Source: Bryobacterales bacterium (GTDB taxonomy: Bacteria; Acidobacteriota; Terriglobia; Bryobacterales; Bryobacteraceae). Taken from it: 34,493 nt of DNA. The stretch is from positions 1 through 34,493 of the forward strand of contig JAEUQE010000076.1 in NCBI GenBank assembly GCA_016789785.1, in the 5' to 3' direction. Position 1 is the first letter of the stretch, and every line of letters begins with the position of its first letter. Shown piece by piece: positions 24,598-31,987 of the stretch. The notes under the pieces were generated by a model. It was given only the letters and a program-made list of their open reading frames with translations, was not told the DNA's origin and did no database searches. The position numbers were made by a program, and so were the translations under genes.

Positions 24598-27231
24598 TCA
24601 GTCCTGCCTCAGGGCGGCAACCGGATCAAGCCGCGCGGCCTTTCTGGCCGGTAACCAGGCCGCGGCGAGTGCGACCACCAGGAGCACACCCAGCGCCGTG
24701 AGAACCGCAAAAGCATCGAGAGTGCCAGTTCCATAGAGGAGCCCGCGCAACAGGTTCCGCGCCGCGGCGGCTGTTCCGGTCCCCAGCAGAGTACCGCCCA
24801 ACAGAGTCCACACTGCCCGGCGCAGCACCATCGCCGTTACGGCGTGTTGGGTCGCTCCCAATGCCACGCGAATTCCGATTTCCTTGGTCCGCTGCGCAAC
24901 CAGATAACTGCCAACGCCATAGAGGCCGACGGCGGCAAGCCCCAGTCCCACGACGGAGAACAGCATCAGCAGCATTGCGTTGAATCTCGGGCGCTCCGCA
25001 AGTTTGTCCACACGGTTGCCCAATGCAGTTACTTCAACCGGAAGCTTCGGATCCGACTCCGCGATCGCCTGCTTCAACCACTGCCGCGCCAAGGTGGCGT
25101 TCAGCGCGGTTCGCGCCACGATCACCGCGCGCCGTTGCGATTCTGGCGGCGGAGTCCCGGCTCCCGCCCCGATCCCCAGTCTTCGAGGCAGATAGTATTC
25201 CGGATCGGGCGGCGCCTCCAGACCGGCATTGTGGACATCCTCCGCAATCCCCACTACCGTGTGCCAGTTGCCTCGCCTGCCGAAACGAAGCCGCTTTCCG
25301 ATAGCGTCACCGTCACCGAACAGTTTGCGGGCCAGCAGGCTCGATATCACCACCGCTTCATTCCCCTCTCGCCGTTCCTCATCGTGGAATGCCCTGCCCT
25401 TGGCAATGCGAATCCCAAGTGCACGGAAATAGCCCGGGGTCACCAGTCGCCATACCACCATGCCGCCCGTACCCTCGGCCACGGAGGGGCGCCCCTCCAC
25501 GTCAATCAGGTGGTAGATCATAGCCTGAGTGCGCCCTGATGGCGGAATGGAGTCCGCAATCGCGACGGTCTGGAGGCCGGGAATCGCGGAGATGCGGCGT
25601 TCCAGTTCCTGAAAGAACGCAATCCTGCCCTCGGCGCTGTAGCCTTGCTGGCCGAGAACCACCTCGGCGGTGACCACCTGATCCGGCACCATCCCGAGTG
25701 GCTCTTGTTGCAGCTTCCACAAGCTCCGCAGTAGCAGTCCCGCGGCGGTCAGCAGTACCAGCGAGGCGCCGATCTGAAGCACCAGGAGAGCATCCTGAAA
25801 CCAGGTCCGGCTGGCAGTGACTGTGCGCGCCGATTGTATGCCCGGATTGCGGCGTAAGCTGAGAGCAGGCACAAGTCCGAAGAGCACGCTCGACGCGAGC
25901 GAGAGGGCAAATGCGAAACAAAGCGCACGTAGATCGATGGAAGCGTGTGACAACTCCCGGAGCCCCTCGGGCGCGATCTCAATGAACACCTGGAGCAACA
26001 CGTAGGCGAGCGCGGCCCCCAGCAGTCCTCCCATCACGCTCAGCAGCGCGCTCTCGGTCAGATTCTGACGAAGCAGCCTGAGTCTTCCGGCCCCGAGCGC
26101 GGCTCGGATCGCGAGTTCCTGCTCCCGGCTGGCCGCCCGCGCCAGCAACAGGTTGGCCACGTTGGCGCAGGCAATCAGAAGCACCACGAACACTGCAGCA
26201 AACAACAGCAGCGACGCACCGCGGGAGTCCCGGGTCTGCCGCTCGCGCAGGGGAACGACACTCAAGTGCACTTCTTTGAGAAAACCTCTCGGGACATACT
26301 TGAGCGACTCTCCAAAGATCGGACCCATCGCCTGGCGAGCCTGCTCGATCGAAACACCAGGCTTGAGGCGGGCGAACGCTCGGACCACCTGCATGGGAGC
26401 AGGCCTGTTCCGATCGACGCGGGCAAGCGCCTGTGGTACCAGAAGGGCAGCGCTGGAGACGGGCAGTTCGAAGCCAGAGGGCAGCACGCCTACCACCCGC
26501 GCCTGCTTGCCATCAAGCGCGATGGTGCGGTTGATCAGACTGGGATCGCTGCCGTAGCGGCTTCGCCACAGATCATGGGTTATGATCACGGCCTGCGGTG
26601 CACCCGGACGGTCCTCCTCCGCCGTGAATGCCCTTCCGATCACCGGCTGGACACGAAGCATGGCGAGGAAGTCGTATCCGACGCGCCCGCAGACAACTCG
26701 GGCCGGATTCGGCTCGGTGATGTCGCATTCGGTCGTCCCGGACCAGGAGCTGAAGGTCTCAAAGACACGCTGCGCGTCCTTCCATGCGAAGTAATCACCG
26801 GCGATCAGGAACTCGCCGGGCTCGACCGGCGCCCGCATTCCGATCGACACCAGACGTTCGGGCTCAGGGTACGGAGCTTCGCGGAAGAGTGTGCGATCCA
26901 CTGCGCTGAAGACGGCCGTTGTGACACCGATGCCCAACGCCAGAGTGCCGATCGCGGCGAGTGCGAAGCCAGGGTGTTTCCGCAAGGCTCGAATCGCGTA
27001 GCGGGTATCCTGGGTCACGCTCTCGATGATCCAGTGGGTATCCATGCGCCACAGCTCCTCGTGTGCGTTGACGGTACTGCCGAACATTCTTCGCGCAGTT
27101 GCCAGCGCGTCGTTGCGGCCAAGCCCTTCCTTTTCGAGTAACTCGGCGCGCATCGCGATGTGCATTTCAATCTCCTCGCGAATGGCCGCATCGCGGGAGC
27201 CGCGCTTCCACCATCGTGGGACCCGGCTCAT
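24598..27231 (-). CDS. ADOP-type orphan ABC permease (MacB/FtsX-like, duplicated)
   Basis: The 877-residue inner-membrane protein starts with a cytoplasmic permease-prefix segment (about 1-75, REEIEMHIAMRAELLEKEG). The first span is near 88-110 (FALAAIGTLALGIG), followed by a periplasmic MacB-type domain. An FtsX unit lies around 335-450 (LLIACANVANLLLARAASRE), then a second periplasmic domain (about 480-740) and a second FtsX unit (about 745-870, GLYGVGSYLVAQRTKEIGIR). This duplicated architecture matches acidobacterial duplicated orphan permeases, which lack an ABC ATPase gene next to them; none is present here. Its ATG overlaps the PadR gene by 4 bp. A role in efflux or mechanotransmission is inferred only from MacB homology. 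Confidence 0.93.
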   Translation of the reverse strand: MSRVPRWWKRGSRDAAIREEIEMHIAMRAELLEKEGLGRNDALATARRMFGSTVNAHEELWRMDTHWIIESVTQDTRYAIRALRKHPGFALAAIGTLALGIGVTTAVFSAVDRTLFREAPYPEPERLVSIGMRAPVEPGEFLIAGDYFAWKDAQRVFETFSSWSGTTECDITEPNPARVVCGRVGYDFLAMLRVQPVIGRAFTAEEDRPGAPQAVIITHDLWRSRYGSDPSLINRTIALDGKQARVVGVLPSGFELPVSSAALLVPQALARVDRNRPAPMQVVRAFARLKPGVSIEQARQAMGPIFGESLKYVPRGFLKEVHLSVVPLRERQTRDSRGASLLLFAAVFVVLLIACANVANLLLARAASREQELAIRAALGAGRLRLLRQNLTESALLSVMGGLLGAALAYVLLQVFIEIAPEGLRELSHASIDLRALCFAFALSLASSVLFGLVPALSLRRNPGIQSARTVTASRTWFQDALLVLQIGASLVLLTAAGLLLRSLWKLQQEPLGMVPDQVVTAEVVLGQQGYSAEGRIAFFQELERRISAIPGLQTVAIADSIPPSGRTQAMIYHLIDVEGRPSVAEGTGGMVVWRLVTPGYFRALGIRIAKGRAFHDEERREGNEAVVISSLLARKLFGDGDAIGKRLRFGRRGNWHTVVGIAEDVHNAGLEAPPDPEYYLPRRLGIGAGAGTPPPESQRRAVIVARTALNATLARQWLKQAIAESDPKLPVEVTALGNRVDKLAERPRFNAMLLMLFSVVGLGLAAVGLYGVGSYLVAQRTKEIGIRVALGATQHAVTAMVLRRAVWTLLGGTLLGTGTAAAARNLLRGLLYGTGTLDAFAVLTALGVLLVVALAAAWLPARKAARLDPVAALRQD

Positions 27232-27554
27232 GCGTGCCGCAACACTTTCTGCACACCGCGCGCGAGATTACGCCAGGTTTCCTCAGCCTCGCGCAGACGC
27301 TTGCGGCCCGCGGCCGTAAGTTTGTAGATTCGCGCCCGGCGGCTGTTGTCCGTCACTTTCCAGTCCGAAGAGAGTAGTCCGTTTTTCTCCAACCGGTGCA
27401 ACGCCGGATAAAGCGACCCTTCCTCGACACGCAAAAGCCCCTCGGAGCCTTCCTGAATCGCCACGGTAATCCCGAAGCCATGATTGGGGCCGCTTTCCAG
27501 CGTCTTCAGCACGAGAAGATCAAGCGCAACCTGCGGTGTCGCATTGTTTGCCAT
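27228..27554 (-). CDS. PadR-family transcriptional regulator
   Basis: The 108-residue winged-helix repressor-type protein carries the family core: LDLLVLKTLESGPNHGFGI (12-30), then VEEGSLYPALHRLEKNGLL (43-61), the recognition helix and wing, and RIYKLTAAGRKRL toward the C terminus. It binds DNA as a dimer. Its gene is first in a two-gene transcript with the ADOP permease (ATGA overlap), the usual arrangement in Acidobacteria. A perfect inverted repeat lies 8 bp upstream of the ATG, just downstream of a near-consensus promoter, so autoregulation together with the permease is very likely. The inducing ligand is unknown. Confidence 0.93.
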   Translation of the reverse strand: MANNATPQVALDLLVLKTLESGPNHGFGITVAIQEGSEGLLRVEEGSLYPALHRLEKNGLLSSDWKVTDNSRRARIYKLTAAGRKRLREAEETWRNLARGVQKVLRHA

Positions 27555-27561
27555 AGTTTAC

Positions 27562-27581
27562 TACCCTAGAATGCTAGGGTA
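27562..27581. promoter_or_regulatory. Putative PadR operator TACCCTAG-AATG-CTAGGGTA
   Basis: The 8-bp arms are perfectly complementary, with a 4-bp centre. The site begins directly after the -10 box of the predicted promoter and ends 8 bp before the PadR start codon. Bound repressor would block initiation. Confidence 0.8.
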
Positions 27582-27610
27582 ATCGTACGCCAGGAAAGCC
27601 GCGGTGTCAA
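27582..27610 (-). promoter_or_regulatory. Predicted sigma70-type promoter of the PadR-ADOP operon
   Basis: On the minus strand a perfect TTGACA (plus 27605-27610) is followed after 17 bp by TACGAT (27582-27587). The predicted transcription start falls within the adjacent inverted repeat. Confidence 0.75.
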
Positions 27611-27684
27611 GACCATTATCAAGGCCAGTGGCAAGTGAACACTTTCCGGCGAGGACAGTTCGGCCGGGCCGCAATTCCCAGGTG

Positions 27685-27690
27685 TATACT
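27685..27690 (+). promoter_or_regulatory. Possible -10 box for the tandem paralog operon
   Basis: TATACT is a near-consensus -10 element about 74 bp before the first paralog start. No good -35 hexamer is spaced to it. Downstream in the leader is an inverted repeat CCGGTG/CACCGG (27710-27715 and 27729-27734, 13-nt loop). Confidence 0.35.
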
Positions 27691-27763
27691 AAGTGCAAAC
27701 TCAATCAAACCGGTGATGTGAGGGAACCCACCGGATCCCCCATGTATCCGCGAAAGGAATGCT

Positions 27764-28240
27764 ATGACGAACCGCCGCCTGTTCCTGTGTGGCCTATCCG
27801 GCGCCATTGCTGCTCAATCGATGCTCGCCGCCGTGCGAGGTGACGAAGTGATGTATGTGGGAGGCACACTGCAGCAGATCCCAGAGAAGACCGAAGGAGA
27901 ACTCAGCCTGGAGGCGGCCGACGCCGCGGTCTTCCAATCCAAGAAGGGCGAATTCCGGATCCCCTATAAGAACATCACTTCAATCGAATACGGTCAAAAG
28001 GCGGGCCGCCGGGTGGGGGCCGCCGTCGTGGTGAGCCCGGTATTGCTGCTTTCCAAGAAGCGCAAGCATTATCTCAGCGTGGCTTACACGGACGAAGGCG
28101 GCAACAAGCAGGGCGCCGTGTTTGAAGTGTCGAAGGGCAAAACCCACAGCATCACAACCACACTGGAAACACGATCCGGGAAGAAAGTGGAGTTCGAATC
28201 CGACGACGCCAGGAAGCACTATGAGAAGGAGAGCAAGTGA
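27764..28240 (+). CDS. Conserved hypothetical protein, paralog 1 of a tandem pair
   Basis: The 158-residue product starts at an ATG with GAAAGGA upstream. Its N terminus, MTNRRLFLCGLSGAIAAQSM, has a twin arginine before a hydrophobic stretch, resembling a Tat signal ending near MLAA. The body begins DEVMYVGGT and has KGEFRIPYKNITSIEYGQ, then KAGRRVGAA, a hydrophobic stretch (VVVSPVLLL) and SKKRKHYLSVAYTDEGG. It ends in charged LETRSGKKVEFESDDARKHY. The alternating strands suggest a small beta-rich (PH/GRAM-like) fold, but this is speculative. The next gene, one base after the stop, encodes a close paralog. Function is unknown; location is probably periplasm or membrane. Confidence 0.8.
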   Translation: MTNRRLFLCGLSGAIAAQSMLAAVRGDEVMYVGGTLQQIPEKTEGELSLEAADAAVFQSKKGEFRIPYKNITSIEYGQKAGRRVGAAVVVSPVLLLSKKRKHYLSVAYTDEGGNKQGAVFEVSKGKTHSITTTLETRSGKKVEFESDDARKHYEKESK

Positions 28241-28241
28241 G

Positions 28242-28706
28242 ATGACTCGAAGAGGTTTGCTCGCTGCGATCTCCGCCATTGGAGGCACGCGCATTTTGGC
28301 AGCGGCGGTACGGGGCCAGGAAGTGATGTATGTCGGCGGTACGATCAGCGGTCTGCCCGAGGCCACGGAAGGAGAGGTTGACACTTCCGATGCAAAGATC
28401 TTCAAATTCAACTCGTCGAAGGGCAGCTTTGAGATTCCCTACCAGGGGATCACCTCCATCGAATATGGCCAGAAGGCGGGCCGGCGCCTCGGAGTGGCAC
28501 TCACGATCACCGTGTGGGCGTTGTTCTCGAAGAAGCGGAAGCACTTCCTCACCATCGGATTCAAGGATGCAAAGGATGCTCCACAAGGCGTGGTGATCGA
28601 AGTGCCGAAGGGGAAGCCCAAGTCGATCATCACGATTCTGGAAGCGCGCAGCGGCCTCAAGTGCGAGTATGAGTCAGAAGAAGCACGCAAGCATGTGCAT
28701 GGCTAA
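28242..28706 (+). CDS. Conserved hypothetical protein, paralog 2 of a tandem pair
   Basis: The start is ATG 28242 (154 residues), with AAGGAGA nine bases upstream; a longer frame upstream is only a shadow of paralog 1. It also has a twin-arginine-like N terminus (MTRRGLLAAISAIGGTRILA) and shares with paralog 1 the blocks EVMYVGGT, IPYxxITSIEYGQKAGRR, SKKRKHxL and ARSG/TRSG near the C terminus. The segments around VALTITVWALF and DAKDAPQGVV have diverged. One base separates it from paralog 1, and its stop overlaps the next gene, giving a three-gene unit. I recognise no characterised family; local duplication is the simplest origin. Confidence 0.8.
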   Translation: MTRRGLLAAISAIGGTRILAAAVRGQEVMYVGGTISGLPEATEGEVDTSDAKIFKFNSSKGSFEIPYQGITSIEYGQKAGRRLGVALTITVWALFSKKRKHFLTIGFKDAKDAPQGVVIEVPKGKPKSIITILEARSGLKCEYESEEARKHVHG

Positions 28707-29250
28707 GTGGTGCTTCGTTCTGGCATTGTCACTCACGGCGACCGCCAGCGCGCAGACTGCCCAACCACCCGCCTCGTTGACGAAACTGCAACGGATCTGT
28801 GTGGAGAAAATCGCCGGGCCGGTTCCAGTGGCCGACGCGGTTCGGGAAATGGCTTTCGCCGCCTTGTTCGCGGCGAAGCGCTTCGTTGTACTGGAGAAAT
28901 GCGAGAAAGCCGAGGCGACACTGAAAGGCGCCGTGCTCGAATCCGGCGACCGGCGTTCCCGGGTGGAGAGCGAAGGGATCGGCTTCGGAGCGATCGCCGG
29001 TGGCGCGTCCGCGGCAGGGGCAGGAATCGCGGGTGTGGCGGGCAGCAATGGAGAAACACTGAGTTCTTCCGAAATGCGGCGGCAGGCGTCGGTCACGTTA
29101 CGCCTGGTGGATTCCGAAGGAGTGGTGCTCTGGGCCCACACCCAGGACAGCAGCGGCGGCAAGACAAAGGGCCCGGCTGCCGACGCCGTAGAGCGGGCGA
29201 TCCGGCAGTTGCTCCGGGATGCCGAACGTCCGGCGCCCGAGTCGAAGTAG
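28693..29250 (+). CDS. Small secreted hypothetical protein
   Basis: I place the start at ATG 28693 (185 residues). ATG 28699 and ATG 28669 are alternatives; all overlap the stop of paralog 2 at 28704-28706. A signal peptide (MAKWCFVLALSLTATASAQT) is followed by a domain with KIAGPVPVADAVREMAFAAL, FVVLEKCEKAEATLKGAVLE and a glycine/alanine-rich hydrophobic segment (GFGAIAGGASAAGAGIAGVA). It ends with VTLRLVDSEGVVLWAHTQDS and AIRQLLRDAE. The alternation of 'R/K-FVVLEK..ADATLKG' and 'LRLVDxEGxVLWAxT' is reminiscent of small periplasmic or outer-membrane assembly-associated proteins related to CsgG/LpoB folds, a tentative comparison. Function is unknown. Confidence 0.75.
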   Translation: MCMAKWCFVLALSLTATASAQTAQPPASLTKLQRICVEKIAGPVPVADAVREMAFAALFAAKRFVVLEKCEKAEATLKGAVLESGDRRSRVESEGIGFGAIAGGASAAGAGIAGVAGSNGETLSSSEMRRQASVTLRLVDSEGVVLWAHTQDSSGGKTKGPAADAVERAIRQLLRDAERPAPESK

Positions 29251-29373
29251 GGGCAACCGGTGGCGCAAGACAGCAATTGTTTCAGCAAGGTAGCGGACCC
29301 GTATGCCCGTGTGCTACCCTCGATAAAGGAAAAGACTGAAAAATAGGAACGCGAGGAGTACGCATCGTAGATT
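29251..29373 (+). other. rpsO leader region with a possible hairpin
   Basis: The leader has an inverted repeat GGTAGC (29289-29294) / GCTACC (29313-29318) with an 18-nt loop. The only good Shine-Dalgarno sequence, GAGGAG at 29353-29358, is 15 bases from the ATG, an unusually long distance. S15 leaders in other bacteria are autoregulatory and structurally diverse, so this may be a control element. No convincing promoter hexamers were found. Confidence 0.4.
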
Positions 29374-29643
29374 ATGGCGCTGGCTGCAGATTATAAGAAA
29401 CAGGTGATCACCAAGTATCGCACCCACAAGACCGATACTGGGTCCACGGAAGTGCAGGTTGCCATCCTGAGCCAGCGTATTGCGCAGCTCACCGAGCACT
29501 TCAAGTCCCATCAAAAGGACCACCACTCACGGCTCGGATTGCTGACAATGGTGGCCCGCCGCCGCCGGCTTTTGAAGTATCTCAAGAGTTCCAGCCCCGA
29601 ACGCTACAAAGAGCTGATCACGAGGCTTGGGCTTCGCCGCTAG
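29374..29643 (+). CDS. rpsO: 30S ribosomal protein S15
   Basis: The 89-residue length is exactly that of bacterial S15. The conserved core is fully visible: [39 protein letters not shown] and [13 protein letters not shown]. The protein binds the central domain of 16S rRNA early in 30S assembly. An in-frame TAG at 29368 fixes the ATG at 29374. It is followed by pnp after 170 bp, the classic rpsO-pnp order. In several bacteria S15 represses its own mRNA, and the leader here may allow this. Confidence 0.98.
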   Translation: MALAADYKKQVITKYRTHKTDTGSTEVQVAILSQRIAQLTEHFKSHQKDHHSRLGLLTMVARRRRLLKYLKSSSPERYKELITRLGLRR

Positions 29644-29658
29644 GCGGCTTGCCGGAAT

Positions 29659-29738
29659 CACCACCACTCCACTACTATCGCCGATGGTGCACGCCGTTGA
29701 AATACACGTTGTGTAGAACCGGACGGTAGTGGTGGTTG
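29659..29738 (+). other. Potential stem-loop in the rpsO-pnp intergenic region
   Basis: ACCACCACT (29660-29668) can pair with AGTGGTGGT (29728-29736). CCACTAC (29669-29675) offers an alternative pairing with GTAGTGG (29726-29732). An inner hairpin TACAC-GTT-GTGTA spans 29703-29715. No U-tract follows, so it is not a plain terminator. In Escherichia coli the corresponding region holds the RNase III site through which PNPase controls its own mRNA; the same role here is inferred. Confidence 0.5.
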
Positions 29739-29813
29739 CTTAGTTCGAAGAGTTCCCGTTCAGTCTTCCTGAATCCCCCGGACGGTTCCGGGTTAGATTT
29801 GGAGGACTTCACA

Positions 29814-31916
29814 ATGCATTCTGTATCTGTTGACCTGGGAACCCGGGTCATAACCTTTGAAACCGGCAAGATCGCCAAGCAGGCTGGCGGTTCGGTGATC
29901 GTGAAAACTGGCCAGTCCGTCGTGCTGGCCACGGCATGTTCGAACTCCCAGCCGAAGCCCGGCGCGGGCTTCTTCCCCCTCACCGTCGACTATCGCGAGT
30001 ACACCTACGCCGCTGGACGCTTCCCCGGAGGGTTCATCAAACGGGAAGGCCGTCCATCCGAGCGCGAAATTCTCACCAGCAGACTGATCGACCGCCCCTG
30101 CCGCCCGCTCTTCCCTGAAGGTTATCTGTGCGACACCCAGATCATCTCGATGGTGCTCTCGGCTGACCCCGAGCACGATCCGACCTCGCTGGCAGTGATG
30201 GGGTCCGCGGCGGCCCTGGCGATTTCCGACATTCCGTTTCATCACTTTCTTGCCGGCGTTCGCGTAGCGCTGGTGAACAACGAACTCATCGCCGAGCCGT
30301 CCTATGAACAGACGAAGGCCGCGGAGTTCTCGATCGTGGTGGCGGGCACCGAAGAAGGCATCGTGATGGTGGAGGCGGCTGGCAAGGGAACGGTGGTCGA
30401 GTCGCGCGTCGTCGATGCAATCGAGTTCGGGCACGAGTGCTGCAAGAAGATCATTGGCGCGATTCGTGAGTTGCAGAAACTGGCCGGCAAGCCAAAGCGC
30501 GAGTACGTCAAGGCGCCCGTCAATCAGGAACTGTATTCCCAGATCACGGCGAAGTACAAGGCCGACCTCACCGACGCGATGAACACGCAGAAGTACCCCA
30601 AGATTGAGAGCTATGCGAAGGTGGACGCGCTGCATGACGCATGCGTGGCCGAGTATCCCGAAGAACAGCAGGCGGAAGCCGGCGCCCTGTTTGATGCTCT
30701 GAAGGAGCGCGTGTTCCGCGAGGAGATGCTGGTGGCTCGCCGCCGTCCCGATGGACGCGCCTTCGACGAGATCCGCAAGATCGATATCGAAGTGGGCTTG
30801 CTCCCGCGCACGCATGGTTCTGCTTTGTTCACGCGAGGCGAGACGCAGGCGTTGGTGACCACCACTCTCGGAACCAAGGACGATGAACAGCGCATGGAAA
30901 TGCTGAGCGAGGGCGAAACCTCGAAGCGCTTTATGCTGCACTACAACTTCCCGCCGTTCAGCGTTGGCGAAGTCTCGTTTATGCGCGGCGCCGGCCGGCG
31001 CGAGATCGGTCATGGAGCATTGGCCGAGCGCGCACTGCTCTCGGTGGTTCCGCCGGAAACCTCGTTCCCCTACACGATGCGAATCGTCAGCGACATCATG
31101 GAGTCCAATGGTTCGAGCTCCATGGCGTCCGTCTGCGGTGGCACGTTGTCGCTGATGGATGCCGGCGTTCCCGTCGCAAATCCGGTTGCGGGCATCGCCA
31201 TGGGCCTTGTCATTGAAGATGACAAGTACGCCATCCTCACGGACATCGCGGGCGCCGAAGATCACTACGGCGACATGGACTTCAAGGTCGCGGGCACGCG
31301 TTCGGGTATCACCGCGTTGCAGATGGATATCAAGGTTACGAAGGTGACCGCCGCCATCATGCGCGAGGCGCTCGATCAGGCGAAGAAGGCGCGGCTCGAA
31401 ATCCTCGACAAGATGGAAGCCGTGATTGCCGAGCCTCGCAAGAGCCTCTCACCTTATGCTCCGCGCATCTACACCACAACAATCCCGACCGACAAGATTC
31501 GCGAACTGATCGGACCGGGCGGCAAGGTGATCCGTGGCATTATCGACGCGACCGGCGTGAAGATCGACGTGAGCGACGACGGGACCGTGAATATCTTCGC
31601 CACCGACGGTATCTCCGCCGAGAAGGCGCTGCAAATGGTTTCCGATATCGCCGCGGTTGCTGAAGTGGGCAAGACCTATCTCGGCAAGGTGGTACGGCTG
31701 GTCGATTTCGGAGCGTTCGTGGAGATCTTCCCGGGCACCGACGGCCTTCTCCATATCAGCGAAATCTCCGAGAACCGCATCAAGAACGTGCGTGACGAGT
31801 TGAACGAAGGCGACCAGATCCTGGTGAAGGTGCTGGCACTGGAAGGCAACAAGATCAAGCTGAGCCGTAAAGCCGTTTTGAAGGAACAGCGCGAGAAGAT
31901 GAAGAAGGGATCCTAA
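29814..31916 (+). CDS. pnp: Polyribonucleotide nucleotidyltransferase (PNPase)
   Basis: I set the start at ATG 29814 (700 residues), which has GGAGG eight bases upstream and matches the usual PNPase N terminus; a longer frame reaches into the intergenic region. The enzyme degrades RNA 3'-to-5' with phosphate. It has two RNase PH-like domains (first with YTYAAGRFPGGFIKREGRPS, second with FMLHYNFPPFSVGE and the metal/active-site segment AGAEDHYGDMDFKVAGT near 480-496). A KH domain (ELIGPGGKVIRGI, around 564) and an S1 domain (about 618-690, LVDFGAFVEIFPGTDGLLHI) follow. It forms a cytoplasmic trimer and the RNA degradosome core. A strong terminator follows. Confidence 0.98.
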   Translation: MHSVSVDLGTRVITFETGKIAKQAGGSVIVKTGQSVVLATACSNSQPKPGAGFFPLTVDYREYTYAAGRFPGGFIKREGRPSEREILTSRLIDRPCRPLFPEGYLCDTQIISMVLSADPEHDPTSLAVMGSAAALAISDIPFHHFLAGVRVALVNNELIAEPSYEQTKAAEFSIVVAGTEEGIVMVEAAGKGTVVESRVVDAIEFGHECCKKIIGAIRELQKLAGKPKREYVKAPVNQELYSQITAKYKADLTDAMNTQKYPKIESYAKVDALHDACVAEYPEEQQAEAGALFDALKERVFREEMLVARRRPDGRAFDEIRKIDIEVGLLPRTHGSALFTRGETQALVTTTLGTKDDEQRMEMLSEGETSKRFMLHYNFPPFSVGEVSFMRGAGRREIGHGALAERALLSVVPPETSFPYTMRIVSDIMESNGSSSMASVCGGTLSLMDAGVPVANPVAGIAMGLVIEDDKYAILTDIAGAEDHYGDMDFKVAGTRSGITALQMDIKVTKVTAAIMREALDQAKKARLEILDKMEAVIAEPRKSLSPYAPRIYTTTIPTDKIRELIGPGGKVIRGIIDATGVKIDVSDDGTVNIFATDGISAEKALQMVSDIAAVAEVGKTYLGKVVRLVDFGAFVEIFPGTDGLLHISEISENRIKNVRDELNEGDQILVKVLALEGNKIKLSRKAVLKEQREKMKKGS

Positions 31917-31944
31917 CCTTAGGAACCTGCCTTCAGGAAGTGTG

Positions 31945-31978
31945 AAAGGGCTGCCGGCGGGCAGCCCTTTCTTATTTT
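31945..31978 (+). terminator. Rho-independent terminator after pnp
   Basis: An 11-bp perfect stem AAAGGGCTGCC / GGCAGCCCTTT with a GGCG loop is followed by the T-rich CTTATTTT. It lies 28 bp after the pnp stop and before the convergent gene's stop at 31988. Confidence 0.92.
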
Positions 31979-31987
31979 GGCGGCGGA

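Noticed and set aside
29793..31265. 490-codon open frame antisense to pnp
   Set aside because: It is an artefact of GC-rich codon structure opposite a certain housekeeping gene, with histidine/arginine-rich low-complexity composition.
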